From positions 545,695 through 609,694 of the forward strand of contig CAJTCU010000001.1 in NCBI GenBank assembly GCA_910574935.1: 64,000 nucleotides of DNA, given 5' to 3'. This document shows positions 51,918-61,688 of this stretch, one piece after another. Position 1 is the first letter of the stretch, and each line of letters opens with the position of its first letter. A program made the translations under genes and the position numbers. The notes below the pieces were generated by a model. That model searched no databases. It worked only from the letters and a program-made list of their open reading frames with translations, and was not told where the DNA came from. The stretch comes from Oscillospiraceae bacterium. GTDB lineage: Bacteria > Bacillota > Clostridia > Oscillospirales > Acutalibacteraceae.

Positions 51918-53900
51918 TTAGCTTACATCCAGTTCTTCTGTGTACTCGGCCCCGTGCTGGGCAATATAGTCTTTCCGGCTCGTCAGGTCATCCCCTAAAA
52001 GCACCTCGAACATCCGGGCCGCGTCCTCCATGTCCCCGGGGTTCACCTTAATCAGCCGCCGGGTCTTGGGGTTCATGGTGGTCAGGCTCATCATCTCCGC
52101 CTCGTTTTCGCCCAAGCCCTTGCTGCGCTGGATGGTATACTTTTTCCCCTCCAGCTTTTTTAGGAACTCCGCCTTTTCCGTCTCGTCATAGGCAAAATAG
52201 GTCTCGTCCTTGCTGGTGATTTCGTACAGAGGGCTCTCGGCAATATACACCTTCCCGGCCTGAATCAGCTCTGGGGCCAGGCGGTAAATCATCGTCAGCA
52301 ATTGGGTGCGGATATGGAAGCCGTCCACGTCCGCGTCTGTGCACAGGATAATCTTGTTCCACCGCAGGTTGTCCAGGTTAAACTCTCCCAGGTTTTTGTT
52401 CGCCCGGCTCTTCACCTGCACCCCGCAGCCCAGCACACGGATTAAGTCCGTAATAATTTCGCTTTTAAAGATGCGGTCATAGCCCACCTTTAGGCAGTTG
52501 AGTATCTTGCCGCGTATGGGCATCACGGCCTGAAAGCTGGCATCCCGGGCCTGCTTTACCGAGCCCAGGGCCGAATCGCCCTCCACAATGAACAGCTCCC
52601 GCTGGGCCACGTCTTTGCTGCGGCAGTCCACAAACTTCTGCACCCGGTTGGCCATATCCATCTTGCCGGTCAGCTTGGTCTTGATGTTCAGCCGGGTCTT
52701 TTCCGCGTCCTCCCGGCTGCGCTTGTTGATCAGCACCTGCCCGGCGATTTTCTCCGCGTCCAGGGGGTTCTCGATAAAATAGACCTCCAGACTGTGGCGC
52801 AGCATTTCGGTCATGGCTTCCTGGATGCCCTTATTGGTAATAGCTTTCTTGGTTTGGTTTTCATAGGAGGTCTGGGTAGAGAAAGACGAGATGACGATAA
52901 CCAGGCAGTCCTCCACGTCCTGAAAGGTAATTTTCGACTCGCCCTTGGTGTATTTGCCGTTCTGTTTCAGGTAGGCGTCAATTTGGTTTACAAAGGCACT
53001 GCGCACCGCCTTATCTGGGGCCCCGCCGTGCTCCAGCCAGCTGGAATTGTGGTAATATTCCGTCACGTGCACCCGATTCGAAAAAGCTGCCGCCACATTG
53101 ATCTTGGTGTTATATTCCGCCATGTCGGCCCGGTCCTTCACCCGCTTCTCGCTCTGCCATAGCTGCACGGGAGTAAGGCTGTCCTCCCCCGCCAGTTCCC
53201 GGGCATGGTCCAGAATGCCGTTTTCATAGCAGAAGTCCGTCTGCTCAAAGGCTCCCGGGGCGGTCTCGTTCAGAAAATGGAAGGTAATGCCCGCGTTCAC
53301 CACTGCCTGGCGCTTTAGCACATCCAGATAGTATTCGGCGCTAATGTCAATGTCTGTAAACACCTGTAGGTCTGGCTTCCACTTAAAGAGGGATCCTGTG
53401 TCTTTCTTTTTATAAGGCTCCTTGTGCAGGCCTCCCACATTTTCCCCGTGCTCAAAGTGCAGGGTATACAGGAAGCCGTCTCGGCGCACCTGCACGTCCA
53501 TATACTCCGAGGCGTACTGGGTGGAGCATAGCCCCAGGCCGTTCAGGCCCAGAGAATACTCGTAGTTCTCGCCAGAGTCGTTATTGTACTTGCCTCCAGC
53601 ATACAGTTCGCAGAACACCAGCTCCCAGTTATACTTCTGCTCCTTTTGGTTATAGTCCACCGGGCAGCCCCGGCCGTGGTCCTCCACCTGAACAGAGTGG
53701 TCCAGAAAGCGGGTAACGGTAATCTCGTCCCCGCAGCCCTGGCGGGCCTCGTCAATGGAGTTGGACAAAATTTCAAACACCGAGTGCTGGCAGCCATCAA
53801 TCCCGTCAGAGCCGAAGATCACCGCTGGCCGCAGCCGCACCCGGTCGGCGCCCTTTAGGCTTTGGATACTCTCGTTATCATAAACTGGTTTTTTAGGCAT
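51918..53900 (-). CDS. Type IIA topoisomerase subunit B (ParE/GyrB-like)
   Basis: ATPase and strand-passage subunit, 660 residues. The GHKL ATPase shows VRLRPAVIFGS, ILSNSIDEARQGCGDEI and GRGCPVDYN, with GLNGLGLCSTQYASE in the ATP lid; the TOPRIM domain shows ELFIVEGDSALGSVKQARD and CTDADVDGFHIRTQLL; then RSKGLGENEAEMM. These are divergent from standard GyrB (for example FGSDGIDGCQHSVFE for the usual TGLHHLVYE-type segment). AAGGAGA precedes the ATG at 53900. Partner of the A subunit at 48222-50447. Confidence 0.88.
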   Translation of the reverse strand: MPKKPVYDNESIQSLKGADRVRLRPAVIFGSDGIDGCQHSVFEILSNSIDEARQGCGDEITVTRFLDHSVQVEDHGRGCPVDYNQKEQKYNWELVFCELYAGGKYNNDSGENYEYSLGLNGLGLCSTQYASEYMDVQVRRDGFLYTLHFEHGENVGGLHKEPYKKKDTGSLFKWKPDLQVFTDIDISAEYYLDVLKRQAVVNAGITFHFLNETAPGAFEQTDFCYENGILDHARELAGEDSLTPVQLWQSEKRVKDRADMAEYNTKINVAAAFSNRVHVTEYYHNSSWLEHGGAPDKAVRSAFVNQIDAYLKQNGKYTKGESKITFQDVEDCLVIVISSFSTQTSYENQTKKAITNKGIQEAMTEMLRHSLEVYFIENPLDAEKIAGQVLINKRSREDAEKTRLNIKTKLTGKMDMANRVQKFVDCRSKDVAQRELFIVEGDSALGSVKQARDASFQAVMPIRGKILNCLKVGYDRIFKSEIITDLIRVLGCGVQVKSRANKNLGEFNLDNLRWNKIILCTDADVDGFHIRTQLLTMIYRLAPELIQAGKVYIAESPLYEITSKDETYFAYDETEKAEFLKKLEGKKYTIQRSKGLGENEAEMMSLTTMNPKTRRLIKVNPGDMEDAARMFEVLLGDDLTSRKDYIAQHGAEYTEELDVS

Positions 53901-53956
53901 AATGTACTCTCCTTTTTTACCCAGGGGGAAGCTGGCCGGTCCTCTTCCCCTCACAA

Positions 53957-53997
53957 CAAAGGCCCTGCCGCGCTGTTCACGGCAGGTCCTTTTTGGT
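53957..53997 (-). terminator. Intrinsic terminator of ftsH
   Basis: On the minus strand AAAGGACCTGCCG pairs with CGGCAGGGCCTTT, followed by GTTG; a T-run is present on the plus side. It may work in both directions. Confidence 0.6.
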
Positions 53998-54006
53998 CGC
54001 TTATTC

Positions 54007-56004
54007 CTATTCTTCCCCAGAAGGCTCGGGCTGTTCCGGGTCCTCTTCTGGCAAAACGTCCGCGCCCTCTCCCAGGCCTCCGCCTGCTTCTCGCGCTCCG
54101 CCGCTTTCTTGGTTCCCGCCGCCCTCCAGGGCCTGCACGCTTCCGGCGCTGGGCAGCAGCGCGCCGCCCATCACCTGCTGGAACTCCTCCGCGTCCAGCT
54201 TTTCTTTCTCATACAGCACCCCGGCCAGCCGGTGCAGCTCGTCGATGTGATCACTAAGGATCTTCTCCGTCTTTGCATAGGCCTCGGAGATAATGCCTTG
54301 TATTTCCTCGTCAATCTCGCTGGCCGTGCGCTCGGAGTAGTTGCTGATATGCCCCATCTCCTTGCCCAAGAAGGGGTTGGACCCATCAGACCCATAGCTA
54401 ATGGGCCCCAGCTTTTCGCTCATGCCATATTTGGTAACCATAGCCCGGGCAATCTTCGTGGCCCGCTCAATATCATTGCTGGCCCCTGTGGAAATATCAT
54501 CCAGCACCAGGGCCTCGGCTACCCGGCCGCCCAGCAGCACCACCAGGTTCTCCCGCATCTCATTGCGGCTCTGGTAAGACCGGTCCTCGGTGGGCAGGTG
54601 CATGGTATAGCCCCCTGCCATGCCCCGGGGGATGATGGAGATCTGATGCACCGGGTCCTGGCTCTCGCAGTAGTAAGTGGCCAGGGCGTGGCCCGCTTCA
54701 TGGTAAGCGGTCAGCTTCTTCTCCTTTTCGCTCATCACCCGGCTCTTCTTCTCGGTTCCCACCACCACCTTAATGGTGGCCTCCTCAATCTCCGTCATGG
54801 TAATGGCTTTCAGGTTCTTCCGGGCCGCCAGCAGGGCCGCCTCGTTCAAAAGGTTCTCCAGGTCCGCGCCGGTAAAGCCAGCCGTGCTCTTGGCAATGGT
54901 GGAAAGCACCACGTCTGGGGCCAGGGGCTTGCCCTTGGCATGCACCCGCAAAATCTCCTCCCGGCCCTTAATGTCCGGATGGCCCACCATCACCTGGCGG
55001 TCAAAGCGCCCGGGACGCATCAGCGCCGGGTCCAGAATATCCGGGCGGTTGGTGGCCGCGATCATAATGACGCCCTCGTTGGCCCCAAAGCCATCCATCT
55101 CTACCAGCAGCTGGTTTAGGGTCTGCTCCCGCTCGTCATGGCCGCCGCCCAGGCCCGCGCCCCGCTGGCGGCCCACGGCGTCGATCTCATCGATGAAGAT
55201 AATACAGGGGTGGTTCTTCTTGGCCTTTTCAAACAGGTCCCGCACCCGGGACGCGCCCACGCCCACAAACATCTCTACAAAGTCCGAGCCGGAAATGGAG
55301 AAAAAGGGCACCCCGGCCTCGCCGGCCACGGCCCGGGCCAGCAGGGTTTTACCCGTGCCGGGAGGGCCCACCAGCAGCACGCCCTTGGGAATACGCGCGC
55401 CCAGAGAGTTGAACTTGCCAGGGCTCTTCAAAAACTCCACAATCTCCCGCAGCTCTTCTTTTTCCTCGTCGGCCCCGGCCACATCTGCAAAGGTGGTGCG
55501 GCGCTTTTCGTCGCTGATCTGCTTAATCTTGGCCTTTCCAAAGTTCATCTGCTTGTCGCCGCCCCCGGCAGCGCCCAGGTGCCGCATCATAAACACCCAG
55601 AAGAAGATGAGCCCGCCAAAGAGAATCAGCGTGGGCAAAAGACTAATCAGCCAGCTGGTCTCTGCCGGTCGGCTAATATCCTGCACCATCTTCTTGTCCG
55701 GGTGGGCGGCGTTATAGGCCTCTATGTCGTCTCCAGCATCCCGATAAAACAGGTCCACGCTGGGCATCACAAAGCCCACGGTGGTTTGGTCATCCAGCTT
55801 CAGCACCATTTCGCCCGTACCCAGGTTCAGCGAGTACTCGGTGACCCGGCCCGTCTCAAAATAGTTTAGTATATCAGAGTACTTGTAAGTTGCCCCCTGT
55901 GGGACCCTGTTGCTGAACAGGAAGATGATGATAAACAGTACCACCACCGGTATCCCGATATACAGCAGCAAGTTTCGCAGTTTCCTGCCATTATTGCCAT
56001 CCAA
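54007..56004 (-). CDS. ftsH: ATP-dependent zinc metalloprotease FtsH
   Basis: Membrane AAA+ protease for quality control and regulators. Two membrane helices (about residues 12-30 and 115-138) flank the extracytoplasmic domain. The AAA module has [21 protein letters not shown] and the arginine-finger region; the zinc site is HEAGH (His 435). The C-terminus has an acidic, Gly/Glu-rich tail. 665 residues. tilS-hpt-ftsH on one strand is the classic Firmicutes order. Confidence 0.96.
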   Translation of the reverse strand: MDGNNGRKLRNLLLYIGIPVVVLFIIIFLFSNRVPQGATYKYSDILNYFETGRVTEYSLNLGTGEMVLKLDDQTTVGFVMPSVDLFYRDAGDDIEAYNAAHPDKKMVQDISRPAETSWLISLLPTLILFGGLIFFWVFMMRHLGAAGGGDKQMNFGKAKIKQISDEKRRTTFADVAGADEEKEELREIVEFLKSPGKFNSLGARIPKGVLLVGPPGTGKTLLARAVAGEAGVPFFSISGSDFVEMFVGVGASRVRDLFEKAKKNHPCIIFIDEIDAVGRQRGAGLGGGHDEREQTLNQLLVEMDGFGANEGVIMIAATNRPDILDPALMRPGRFDRQVMVGHPDIKGREEILRVHAKGKPLAPDVVLSTIAKSTAGFTGADLENLLNEAALLAARKNLKAITMTEIEEATIKVVVGTEKKSRVMSEKEKKLTAYHEAGHALATYYCESQDPVHQISIIPRGMAGGYTMHLPTEDRSYQSRNEMRENLVVLLGGRVAEALVLDDISTGASNDIERATKIARAMVTKYGMSEKLGPISYGSDGSNPFLGKEMGHISNYSERTASEIDEEIQGIISEAYAKTEKILSDHIDELHRLAGVLYEKEKLDAEEFQQVMGGALLPSAGSVQALEGGGNQESGGAREAGGGLGEGADVLPEEDPEQPEPSGEE

Positions 56005-56053
56005 AGATTTGCCCTCCTAAATATATAAATTAACTTATCCGCCGTGCCGCCGT

Positions 56054-56608
56054 TTATTCGTACACCCGGGGCTTTAAAACCCCCACAAACGGCAGGTTGC
56101 GGTATTTTTCCGCGTAGTCCAGCCCATAGCCCACAATAAAGGCGTCCGGTATACGGGCCCCCACATAGTCGGGGTTCACGTCCGCTTCCCGGCGCTCGGG
56201 CTTGTCGAACAGGGTGCATATTTTTATGCTTCTGGGGTTTCTGGCCCGCAGTACATCCATCAGGTAGTGCAGGGTTTTTCCGCTGTCCAGAATATCCTCC
56301 ACAACCAGCAGGTCATAGTTTTCCAGGGGGATGTTCAGGTCCAGCACAATCTTCACCACGCCGCTGGTTTTGGCCCCCTTGCCATAACTGGAAACAACCA
56401 TAAAGTCAATGCCAGCCGGTATGGTGACCGCCCGCATCAGGTCTGCCATAAACACCACCGAGCCCTTTAAGACGCTGACCATCAAAAGGTTCTTTCCCCG
56501 GTAGTCCCAGCTAATCTCCCGCCCCATGCGGGAGACAATGGCCGCCAGCTCCTCTTTTGTAAAGAGTTCCCGTTCAATGTCCTCCAGCATACTTTTTTCT
56601 TCCATCAT
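56054..56608 (-). CDS. hpt: Hypoxanthine phosphoribosyltransferase
   Basis: Salvages hypoxanthine and guanine to IMP and GMP using PRPP. The PRPP loop is LLVVEDILDSGKTLHYL; VLKGSVVFMADL and the C-terminal flexible loop VVSSYGKG also fit. 184 residues. AGGAGAGGG precedes the start, which overlaps the tilS stop (ATGA). Two ATG codons stand side by side; either may be used. Confidence 0.95.
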   Translation of the reverse strand: MMEEKSMLEDIERELFTKEELAAIVSRMGREISWDYRGKNLLMVSVLKGSVVFMADLMRAVTIPAGIDFMVVSSYGKGAKTSGVVKIVLDLNIPLENYDLLVVEDILDSGKTLHYLMDVLRARNPRSIKICTLFDKPERREADVNPDYVGARIPDAFIVGYGLDYAEKYRNLPFVGVLKPRVYE

Positions 56609-57957
56609 TCAATACCCTCTCCTTGTCCCTCAGTCCATTCTACCACCAATACAACCCGGGTCTTTTCCGTAACCTGAAAGCCCTCTGCCACCCCGGCCCC
56701 TGGGCACCAGGCCAGCCGGCCCCCGCATTCCAGCAGCGGCAGGCTGGCCCGCCGGGCGGCAGGCGCCCGGTTTTCCTGAAAGATCTGCTTTAGGGGCTTG
56801 GAAACGCCCCGTCCCGCCGGGGCAAACCGGTCGCCAGGGCGGCGGGAACGCAACACTAAAGTTCCTGTCATTATATCATAGTCCAGCGCGTTTTTGAATA
56901 ACAAATTTTTAATTTTTTGCTGATTTTCTGTTTCCGACCGTGTTTTTTTGCTCAAAACCAAAATTTTTCCCCCAGGCAGGGGGTTTTCTCCCAGTTTTGC
57001 CGGAAAGCAGAAGCCCCCGGGGTCCTCGTTTTTCCCCACAAAGAGCATCCCCTGGGCGCACCGCAGCCAAAGGCCCCCGGGCAGGTCCATGCCGCCGCCC
57101 CGGGCCAGCACTGCCAGGGCCTGGTCCAGGTGCTTTTTTTCCAGTCGTCCGCAGCCCTCCTCTTCCAAAAAGAGCTTTAGGGCCCGGCTGCTTAGAGGCC
57201 CTGGGGCCTCCCGCAGAGGGGCGGCCTCCAGTCCGCCGCTGGTTTTCGCCTTTTCCAGCAGCCGCCTGGCCTCTCCCCGCAGATACTCCCTGTCCGCGCT
57301 CAAGAGCTCCGCTGTCTGCCCCGCCGCCTGGACAAACCGGGGGTTCAGCGCCTTTAACACAGGCGCCACCTGGTGCCGCAGCCGGTTGCGGGCATAGCTG
57401 TCCGTCAGGTTAGAACTGTCTGTCACAAAGTCTAGGCCGTTTTGGGCGCAGTAGGCCTCAATCTCCTCTCGGCTCACCCCCAATAGCGGACGCAGGATTT
57501 TCCCCCTTACCTCCGGGATGCCGCACAACCCCTCCAGCGCCGCGCCCCGGCACAGATTCAGCAGCAAGGTCTCCGCGTTGTCCTCCGCGTTGTGGGCCGT
57601 TAAAATACGGTCCTCCCGCCCAGGAGCCAGCTGGTGAAAAAACTGGTACCGCACCTGCCGGCCACAGTCCTCCAGTCCCTGGCCCCGCTTTTTGGCCAGG
57701 GCGGCCACGTCGGCCTCCAGCACCCGGATGTTCAGCCCCCACCGGGCGGCAAAATTCTGGGCAAAGGCCTGGTCCCGGTAGGCCTCCTCTCCCCGCAAGC
57801 CGTGGTTCACATGGGCCAAAAGAATGCGCCCAGGCTCTGCCTGGCCCATCAGCCAGTGGGCCAAAGCCGTGGAATCCGCCCCGCCGGAAAAGCCCACCAC
57901 CAGCCGCCCGGCGGGGGGCAGCAGCTGGGCGCGGGCGGCAGATAAAAGGCTGGGCAT
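56605..57957 (-). CDS. tilS: tRNA(Ile)-lysidine synthase
   Basis: Converts C34 of the CAU-anticodon tRNA-Ile to lysidine, so that AUA is read as Ile. N-terminal PP-loop GFSGGADSTALAHWL, then LAHVNHGLRGEEAYRD, NAEDNAETLLLNLCRG and SNLTDSYARNRLRHQ; the C-terminal TilS domain ends before residue 450. ATG at 57957 with AGGAGGG upstream. An ATG in frame at 58278 lies beyond a repeat and is not used. Confidence 0.94.
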   Translation of the reverse strand: MPSLLSAARAQLLPPAGRLVVGFSGGADSTALAHWLMGQAEPGRILLAHVNHGLRGEEAYRDQAFAQNFAARWGLNIRVLEADVAALAKKRGQGLEDCGRQVRYQFFHQLAPGREDRILTAHNAEDNAETLLLNLCRGAALEGLCGIPEVRGKILRPLLGVSREEIEAYCAQNGLDFVTDSSNLTDSYARNRLRHQVAPVLKALNPRFVQAAGQTAELLSADREYLRGEARRLLEKAKTSGGLEAAPLREAPGPLSSRALKLFLEEEGCGRLEKKHLDQALAVLARGGGMDLPGGLWLRCAQGMLFVGKNEDPGGFCFPAKLGENPLPGGKILVLSKKTRSETENQQKIKNLLFKNALDYDIMTGTLVLRSRRPGDRFAPAGRGVSKPLKQIFQENRAPAARRASLPLLECGGRLAWCPGAGVAEGFQVTEKTRVVLVVEWTEGQGEGIE

Positions 57958-57999
57958 CGTTATCCCTCCTAACGGGTTTGGTGTGGAGCAGAACAGCGC

Positions 58000-58218
58000 C
58001 GGAACGCCCGTGAGAAACGGGTTCAAGAGAGCCTGTTCTCCTGGCGGGGGGATGTGGTAACCGCCCGCTGGTGGCAAAGAGCGGATACAGAGCATTCTCT
58101 CTGGCCGCGAACCAGCCCAGGCGGGGCGGCTCTCCGGTTCCTTGGCGAACCTAAAGAACTGGGCTGTTCGAACCCGAGTCCCGCCGGCTTTACGGGCAGA
58201 CGAGACCAGCCAAGACTT
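58000..58218. repeat. Dispersed repeat, family D, copy 2
   Basis: 58072-58218 parallels 35690-35800 (see that entry). It also holds CGGTTCCTTGGCGAACC, an 8-bp-type hairpin. It directly abuts the family A element that follows. Confidence 0.5.
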
Positions 58219-58360
58219 AGGGCAACACCGCACAATTCTAAGCACCGTCTTGCTTGCACATTTTCCGTGATAGCGCACAACTTTCGCTTGTCAATCTGTA
58301 CACCCTGAAGAAAAATCTGACTGCGCAATACGGTACTTAGAATTCTGCGGTATTGCCTTA
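58219..58360 (-). mobile_element. MITE-like element, family A, copy 2
   Basis: 142 bp, inverted relative to 3948-4112. Ends AGGGCAACACCGCACAATTC and the complement of AAGGCAATACCGCAGAATTC. The complement of the interior matches copy 1 base for base over long stretches (CAGATTTTTCTTC, GTGCGCTATCACGGAAAAT, GCAAGCAAGACGGTGCTTAG). Confidence 0.72.
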
Positions 58361-58492
58361 GCGCTCTATGGTCTTGGCCTTAAAACGCCTGCTCCAGGAG
58401 AGGCAAGCCCCCAGAAGGAGCCCTTCTGGCAAACCAAATATTACTTACCTAAAGGAGCGGACCCCCACTTTTCGCCCGGCGTCCCTTTCCTC

Positions 58493-59878
58493 CTATATCT
58501 CCCGGGTCACATCCCGAGAAGTAAAGCGCATATACTCCGGCTGCCAATGCACCGGAATATCAATCGTGGCCCCGTGGCGATTTTTCGCCACGATGATCTC
58601 CGCCGCGCTGGTATCCATGTCCTCGGTCACCTGCCCCCCCTCGCTGGCCGCGTTATAGGCCTCCCGGTGCAGGAAAATCACAATGTCCGCGTCCTGCTCT
58701 ATAGAGCCCGAGTCCCGCAATTCGGAAAGCCCCGGCCGGTGGTCCTTGGACCGGTCCCCAGGCCTACGCAGCTGGGACATGGCAATGACCGGTACATCCA
58801 GCTCCTTGGCCATAATCTTCAGGGTTCGGGTGATCTCGCTGACCTCGTTTACCCGGTTATCCGTGCGTTTGGTGCCGCTCATCAGCTGCAAGTAGTCAAT
58901 GATCACCAGGTCCACATTCTTCAGCCTGCGCACCTTTGCCCGTATCTCCGGCACCGTGATGCCCGGGGTGTCGTCAAAGTACAAGTCCGCCCGGCTAAGA
59001 ATGTCCCCCGCCTCAATGAGCCGGGTCCACTCCGCCTTGTCCAGGTCGCCGCTGCGCAGCTTTGTACCCTCTACCGAGGCCTCGGTGGAAAGCAGCCGGG
59101 AGGAGAGCTGCTCCTTTGCCATTTCCAAAGAGAAAAAGGCCACCCGCCGGCGTGACTTGATCGAGGCGTGCCGGGCAATATTCAGCCCAAAACTGGTCTT
59201 TCCCACGCCAGGCCGGGCCGCCAGGATGATCAGGTCCGAGCGGTTCAGCCCCGTGATGGTGGAGTCTAAAAGGCCAATCCCCGTGGGAATGCCCTTGTAC
59301 TGGTCGCTGTCCGCCGAGTTCAGCCGGTCCAGCCGGTCAAAGGTATCCAGCAAAATCTCCTTAATAGGCTGTAAGCCCTTCATGGCCTTGCCCCGGCGGA
59401 TGTCGTAAATGCGCTGCTCCGCCGAGTCCAGCAGCAAAGAGGAATCCTCGGCCCCGGTATTGGCGTCGTCCAGAATCTCCCGGGCGGCCTGCATCAGGGT
59501 TCGCATATCGAAGCGGTCCCGGACAATGTTGGCATATACCTCCACATTGCTAATAGAAGGCACCAGCTGGGCCAGCTTGACCAGGTAGCCCCGGCCCGTC
59601 TCCCGGTCGAACTCCTTTACTTCCCGCAGTTTTTCCAGCACGGTGACAAAGTCCACCGGCTGGCCCAGGGTGTACATTTCCAGCATGGCGCCATAGATCA
59701 GCTGGTTGTTTACCCCGTAGAAGTACTCGGCCCGGGGCAGAATCTCCGCCACGGTAGAAAGGCACTGGGGGTCCAGCAGCACGGCCCCCAGCACAGACTG
59801 CTCGGCCTCTTCGCTAAAGGGCATCTGCATTCCAGGCTGGGCCTGGGTGTTTAAGTAGCTGGCCTGGTCGTAGTCCAT
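58493..59878 (-). CDS. dnaB: Replicative DNA helicase DnaB
   Basis: Hexameric 5'-3' helicase at the fork. The N-terminal helical domain begins PFSEEAEQSVLGAVLLDPQ; the RecA-like core has Walker A AARPGVGKTSFGLN, Walker B VIIDYLQLM, and SELRDSGSIEQDADIVIFL. ATG at 59878 with AAGGAGG upstream; 461 residues. rplI and gdpP lie upstream on the same strand, the usual gdpP-rplI-dnaB cluster. Confidence 0.96.
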   Translation of the reverse strand: MDYDQASYLNTQAQPGMQMPFSEEAEQSVLGAVLLDPQCLSTVAEILPRAEYFYGVNNQLIYGAMLEMYTLGQPVDFVTVLEKLREVKEFDRETGRGYLVKLAQLVPSISNVEVYANIVRDRFDMRTLMQAAREILDDANTGAEDSSLLLDSAEQRIYDIRRGKAMKGLQPIKEILLDTFDRLDRLNSADSDQYKGIPTGIGLLDSTITGLNRSDLIILAARPGVGKTSFGLNIARHASIKSRRRVAFFSLEMAKEQLSSRLLSTEASVEGTKLRSGDLDKAEWTRLIEAGDILSRADLYFDDTPGITVPEIRAKVRRLKNVDLVIIDYLQLMSGTKRTDNRVNEVSEITRTLKIMAKELDVPVIAMSQLRRPGDRSKDHRPGLSELRDSGSIEQDADIVIFLHREAYNAASEGGQVTEDMDTSAAEIIVAKNRHGATIDIPVHWQPEYMRFTSRDVTREI

Positions 59879-59929
59879 AAGAGGGCCTCCTTTTTTTATC
59901 ATCACGAAGTAATTAAGCGGCCTCCGCCT

Positions 59930-60010
59930 CTGAACCTTTGAAACGCTGGAGGAAACTTTTACCGTTTTACCAGTAGACCGTTTCCCATACCTCCTCGGGG
60001 CCTAATCCTC
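59930..60010. repeat. Dispersed spacer repeat between rplI and dnaB
   Basis: GGCCTCCGCC, then AACCTTTGAAACGCTGGAGG and AAACTTTTACCG parallel 1645-1725. Nothing else of note lies in 59879-60093. Confidence 0.5.
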
Positions 60011-60093
60011 CTTCGGAAGCGCCTTGGTTCGCCTTACCAGCTACACAACACAGGGCGCACAGCTTTTCGCGCCCTCGCGAAGTGGGTAAACGT

Positions 60094-60543
60094 TTACGCT
60101 TGCTCGCATACCGCCACGCTCATATTCGCGATAATGCCGTTATAGAACTTCACATCAAAGGAATAGGTGCCAAAAGCTTTAATATCCCCGTCCAGCACCA
60201 CCTTGCGCTTGTCCACCTCAACGCCGTACTGGCGGCCGATCTCCTCGGCCAGCTCCTTGGAGGTCACCGAGCCGAAGAGCTTGCCACCCTGGCCCGCCCG
60301 GGCGTAGATCTTCACCTGGCGGCCGTCCAGGGCCTTTTTGTTCTCCTGGGCCTGCTCGGTCTCCTTCTTAATCTTGTACTCCTTGGCGGCCTCGGCGTTT
60401 TTAAACTCGTTCATAGCCTGGGCGTTGGCCTCCTTGGCCAGTTTTCGGGGCAGCAGAAAGTTTCGGGCATAGCCGTCGGAAACATTGCACAGGTCTCCTT
60501 TTTTGCCAATGGACTTTACGTCTTGCAAAAGAATTACTTTCAT
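60094..60543 (-). CDS. rplI: 50S ribosomal protein L9
   Basis: Elongated 23S-binding protein at the base of the L1 stalk. Starts [20 protein letters not shown] and [13 protein letters not shown], then a long connecting helix rich in Lys/Glu, then a C-terminal domain with [14 protein letters not shown]. 149 residues, normal. GAAAGGAAG precedes the ATG. Confidence 0.96.
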   Translation of the reverse strand: MKVILLQDVKSIGKKGDLCNVSDGYARNFLLPRKLAKEANAQAMNEFKNAEAAKEYKIKKETEQAQENKKALDGRQVKIYARAGQGGKLFGSVTSKELAEEIGRQYGVEVDKRKVVLDGDIKAFGTYSFDVKFYNGIIANMSVAVCEQA

Positions 60544-60580
60544 TTTAATTTCTTCCTTTCAAAACAGCCTATATTATTTT

Positions 60581-60829
60581 TTATTTTAGCCGATACGTAC
60601 TCTGCCCGCTCTCTATCGCCGCGAACACAGCCTCCAGCTCCTGTCGGGCCCGGTCCTCGCCGGGGTACTGGGCAATAATGGGTTCTGAAAACAGCGCCCG
60701 GTCCGCGCTGCCGGTAGGGCAGTAGCCATACAGGCCCCACTGCTCTTCCTTCTTGCCGCCAAAAATTTTCTTTATGGTGAGCAGCTGGTACTTTCCCACA
60801 GTCCGCCCATCCTGAGACATAATATACAT
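60581..60829 (-). CDS. Conserved-looking small protein, unknown function
   Basis: 82 residues: MYIMSQDGRTVGKYQLLTIK, then KKEEQWGLYGYCPT and a C-terminal helix ARQELEAVFAAIES. I recall similar short proteins beginning MYIMSQD in other Firmicutes but know no function. The ATG is seven bases after the nucleoside phosphorylase stop, with AAAGGA overlapping the end of that gene, so it is probably translated from the gdpP-rplI transcript. Confidence 0.7.
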   Translation of the reverse strand: MYIMSQDGRTVGKYQLLTIKKIFGGKKEEQWGLYGYCPTGSADRALFSEPIIAQYPGEDRARQELEAVFAAIESGQSTYRLK

Positions 60830-60835
60830 AGCGAG

Positions 60836-61621
60836 TCAGTCCTTTCCCCGCGCGGCTTGCGCGGCCATGTTCTTGCCAGTCTCCACCGCCGCCCGAAAGC
60901 AGATTTCTTCCAGGCCCCGGCCTTTTTCCCGTAGGATGCCGTGGTCCCAGCCCTCGCTGTCTACCGTGTCTGTGGCGTAGAAAAACTGAGCGAAGGATAC
61001 CCCCCGGAACCGCGCCACTGCCGCAAGGCTTGCGCACTCCATCTCAACAGAAATACAGCCCTGTTCCCGGCGGCGGGCGGCCTTTTGCCTAGTCTCCCGG
61101 AAAAAAGCGTCTGTGGTCCAGGTCTTTCCCTCCACAAAGGGGACGCCCAGGCCGGCCAGGGCCTGGCGGCAGGCGGTGACGTTCTCTGGGGCCAGCTCCA
61201 CCTCGTCAGCCGGGGGCAGGTAGTGGTACGAAAGCCCCTCGTCCCGCACCGCGGCGGTGGGCAGCAGCAGCTTGCCGTGAGAGACGCCCTTCTCCAGCAC
61301 CCCGGCAGCGCCAAAATACACAAAGTACCTGCCGCCCTTAGGGATGCTCTCCTCCAGGGTGCCCGCCGCCCCGGGCCCGCCCACCGGGGGCAAAAACACC
61401 GCCGCGCTGGCGCCAAAGGCACGAATCTGGTAGATAGGAATATCCCCCAGGCAGCAGCGGAAACAGCTGATCTGTTCCCCGCCATAGGCATCCAGCAGCC
61501 ATTCCAGGATGGGGCGGGAGAATATCCCCACGCAGATTTCTGGAAAGCCGGGCTCCGGGGCATAGCAGTCCTCCGGATTGATAATGGCCCGAGGGGCGGG
61601 ATCAAATTCATTCCATAGCAC
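60836..61621 (-). CDS. Nucleoside phosphorylase (PNP/uridine phosphorylase superfamily)
   Basis: Phosphorolysis of a purine or pyrimidine nucleoside to base and pentose-1-phosphate. Typical parts are YFGAAGVL (phosphate site), TTDAFFRET, and the ribose/base segment SVEMECASLAAVARFRG with the ligand Glu. Substrate specificity cannot be told. 261 residues, starts with GTG after AGAGGTGG. Lies between gdpP and rplI; together with hpt and the permease it suggests active nucleoside salvage. Confidence 0.88.
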   Translation of the reverse strand: MLWNEFDPAPRAIINPEDCYAPEPGFPEICVGIFSRPILEWLLDAYGGEQISCFRCCLGDIPIYQIRAFGASAAVFLPPVGGPGAAGTLEESIPKGGRYFVYFGAAGVLEKGVSHGKLLLPTAAVRDEGLSYHYLPPADEVELAPENVTACRQALAGLGVPFVEGKTWTTDAFFRETRQKAARRREQGCISVEMECASLAAVARFRGVSFAQFFYATDTVDSEGWDHGILREKGRGLEEICFRAAVETGKNMAAQAARGKD

Positions 61622-61688
61622 AATCGACCACCTCTTTTCTTGGGAGTGAATGGAAAAAGGCCGCTGCGCCGTTTTCCTTTTTGCTTCA

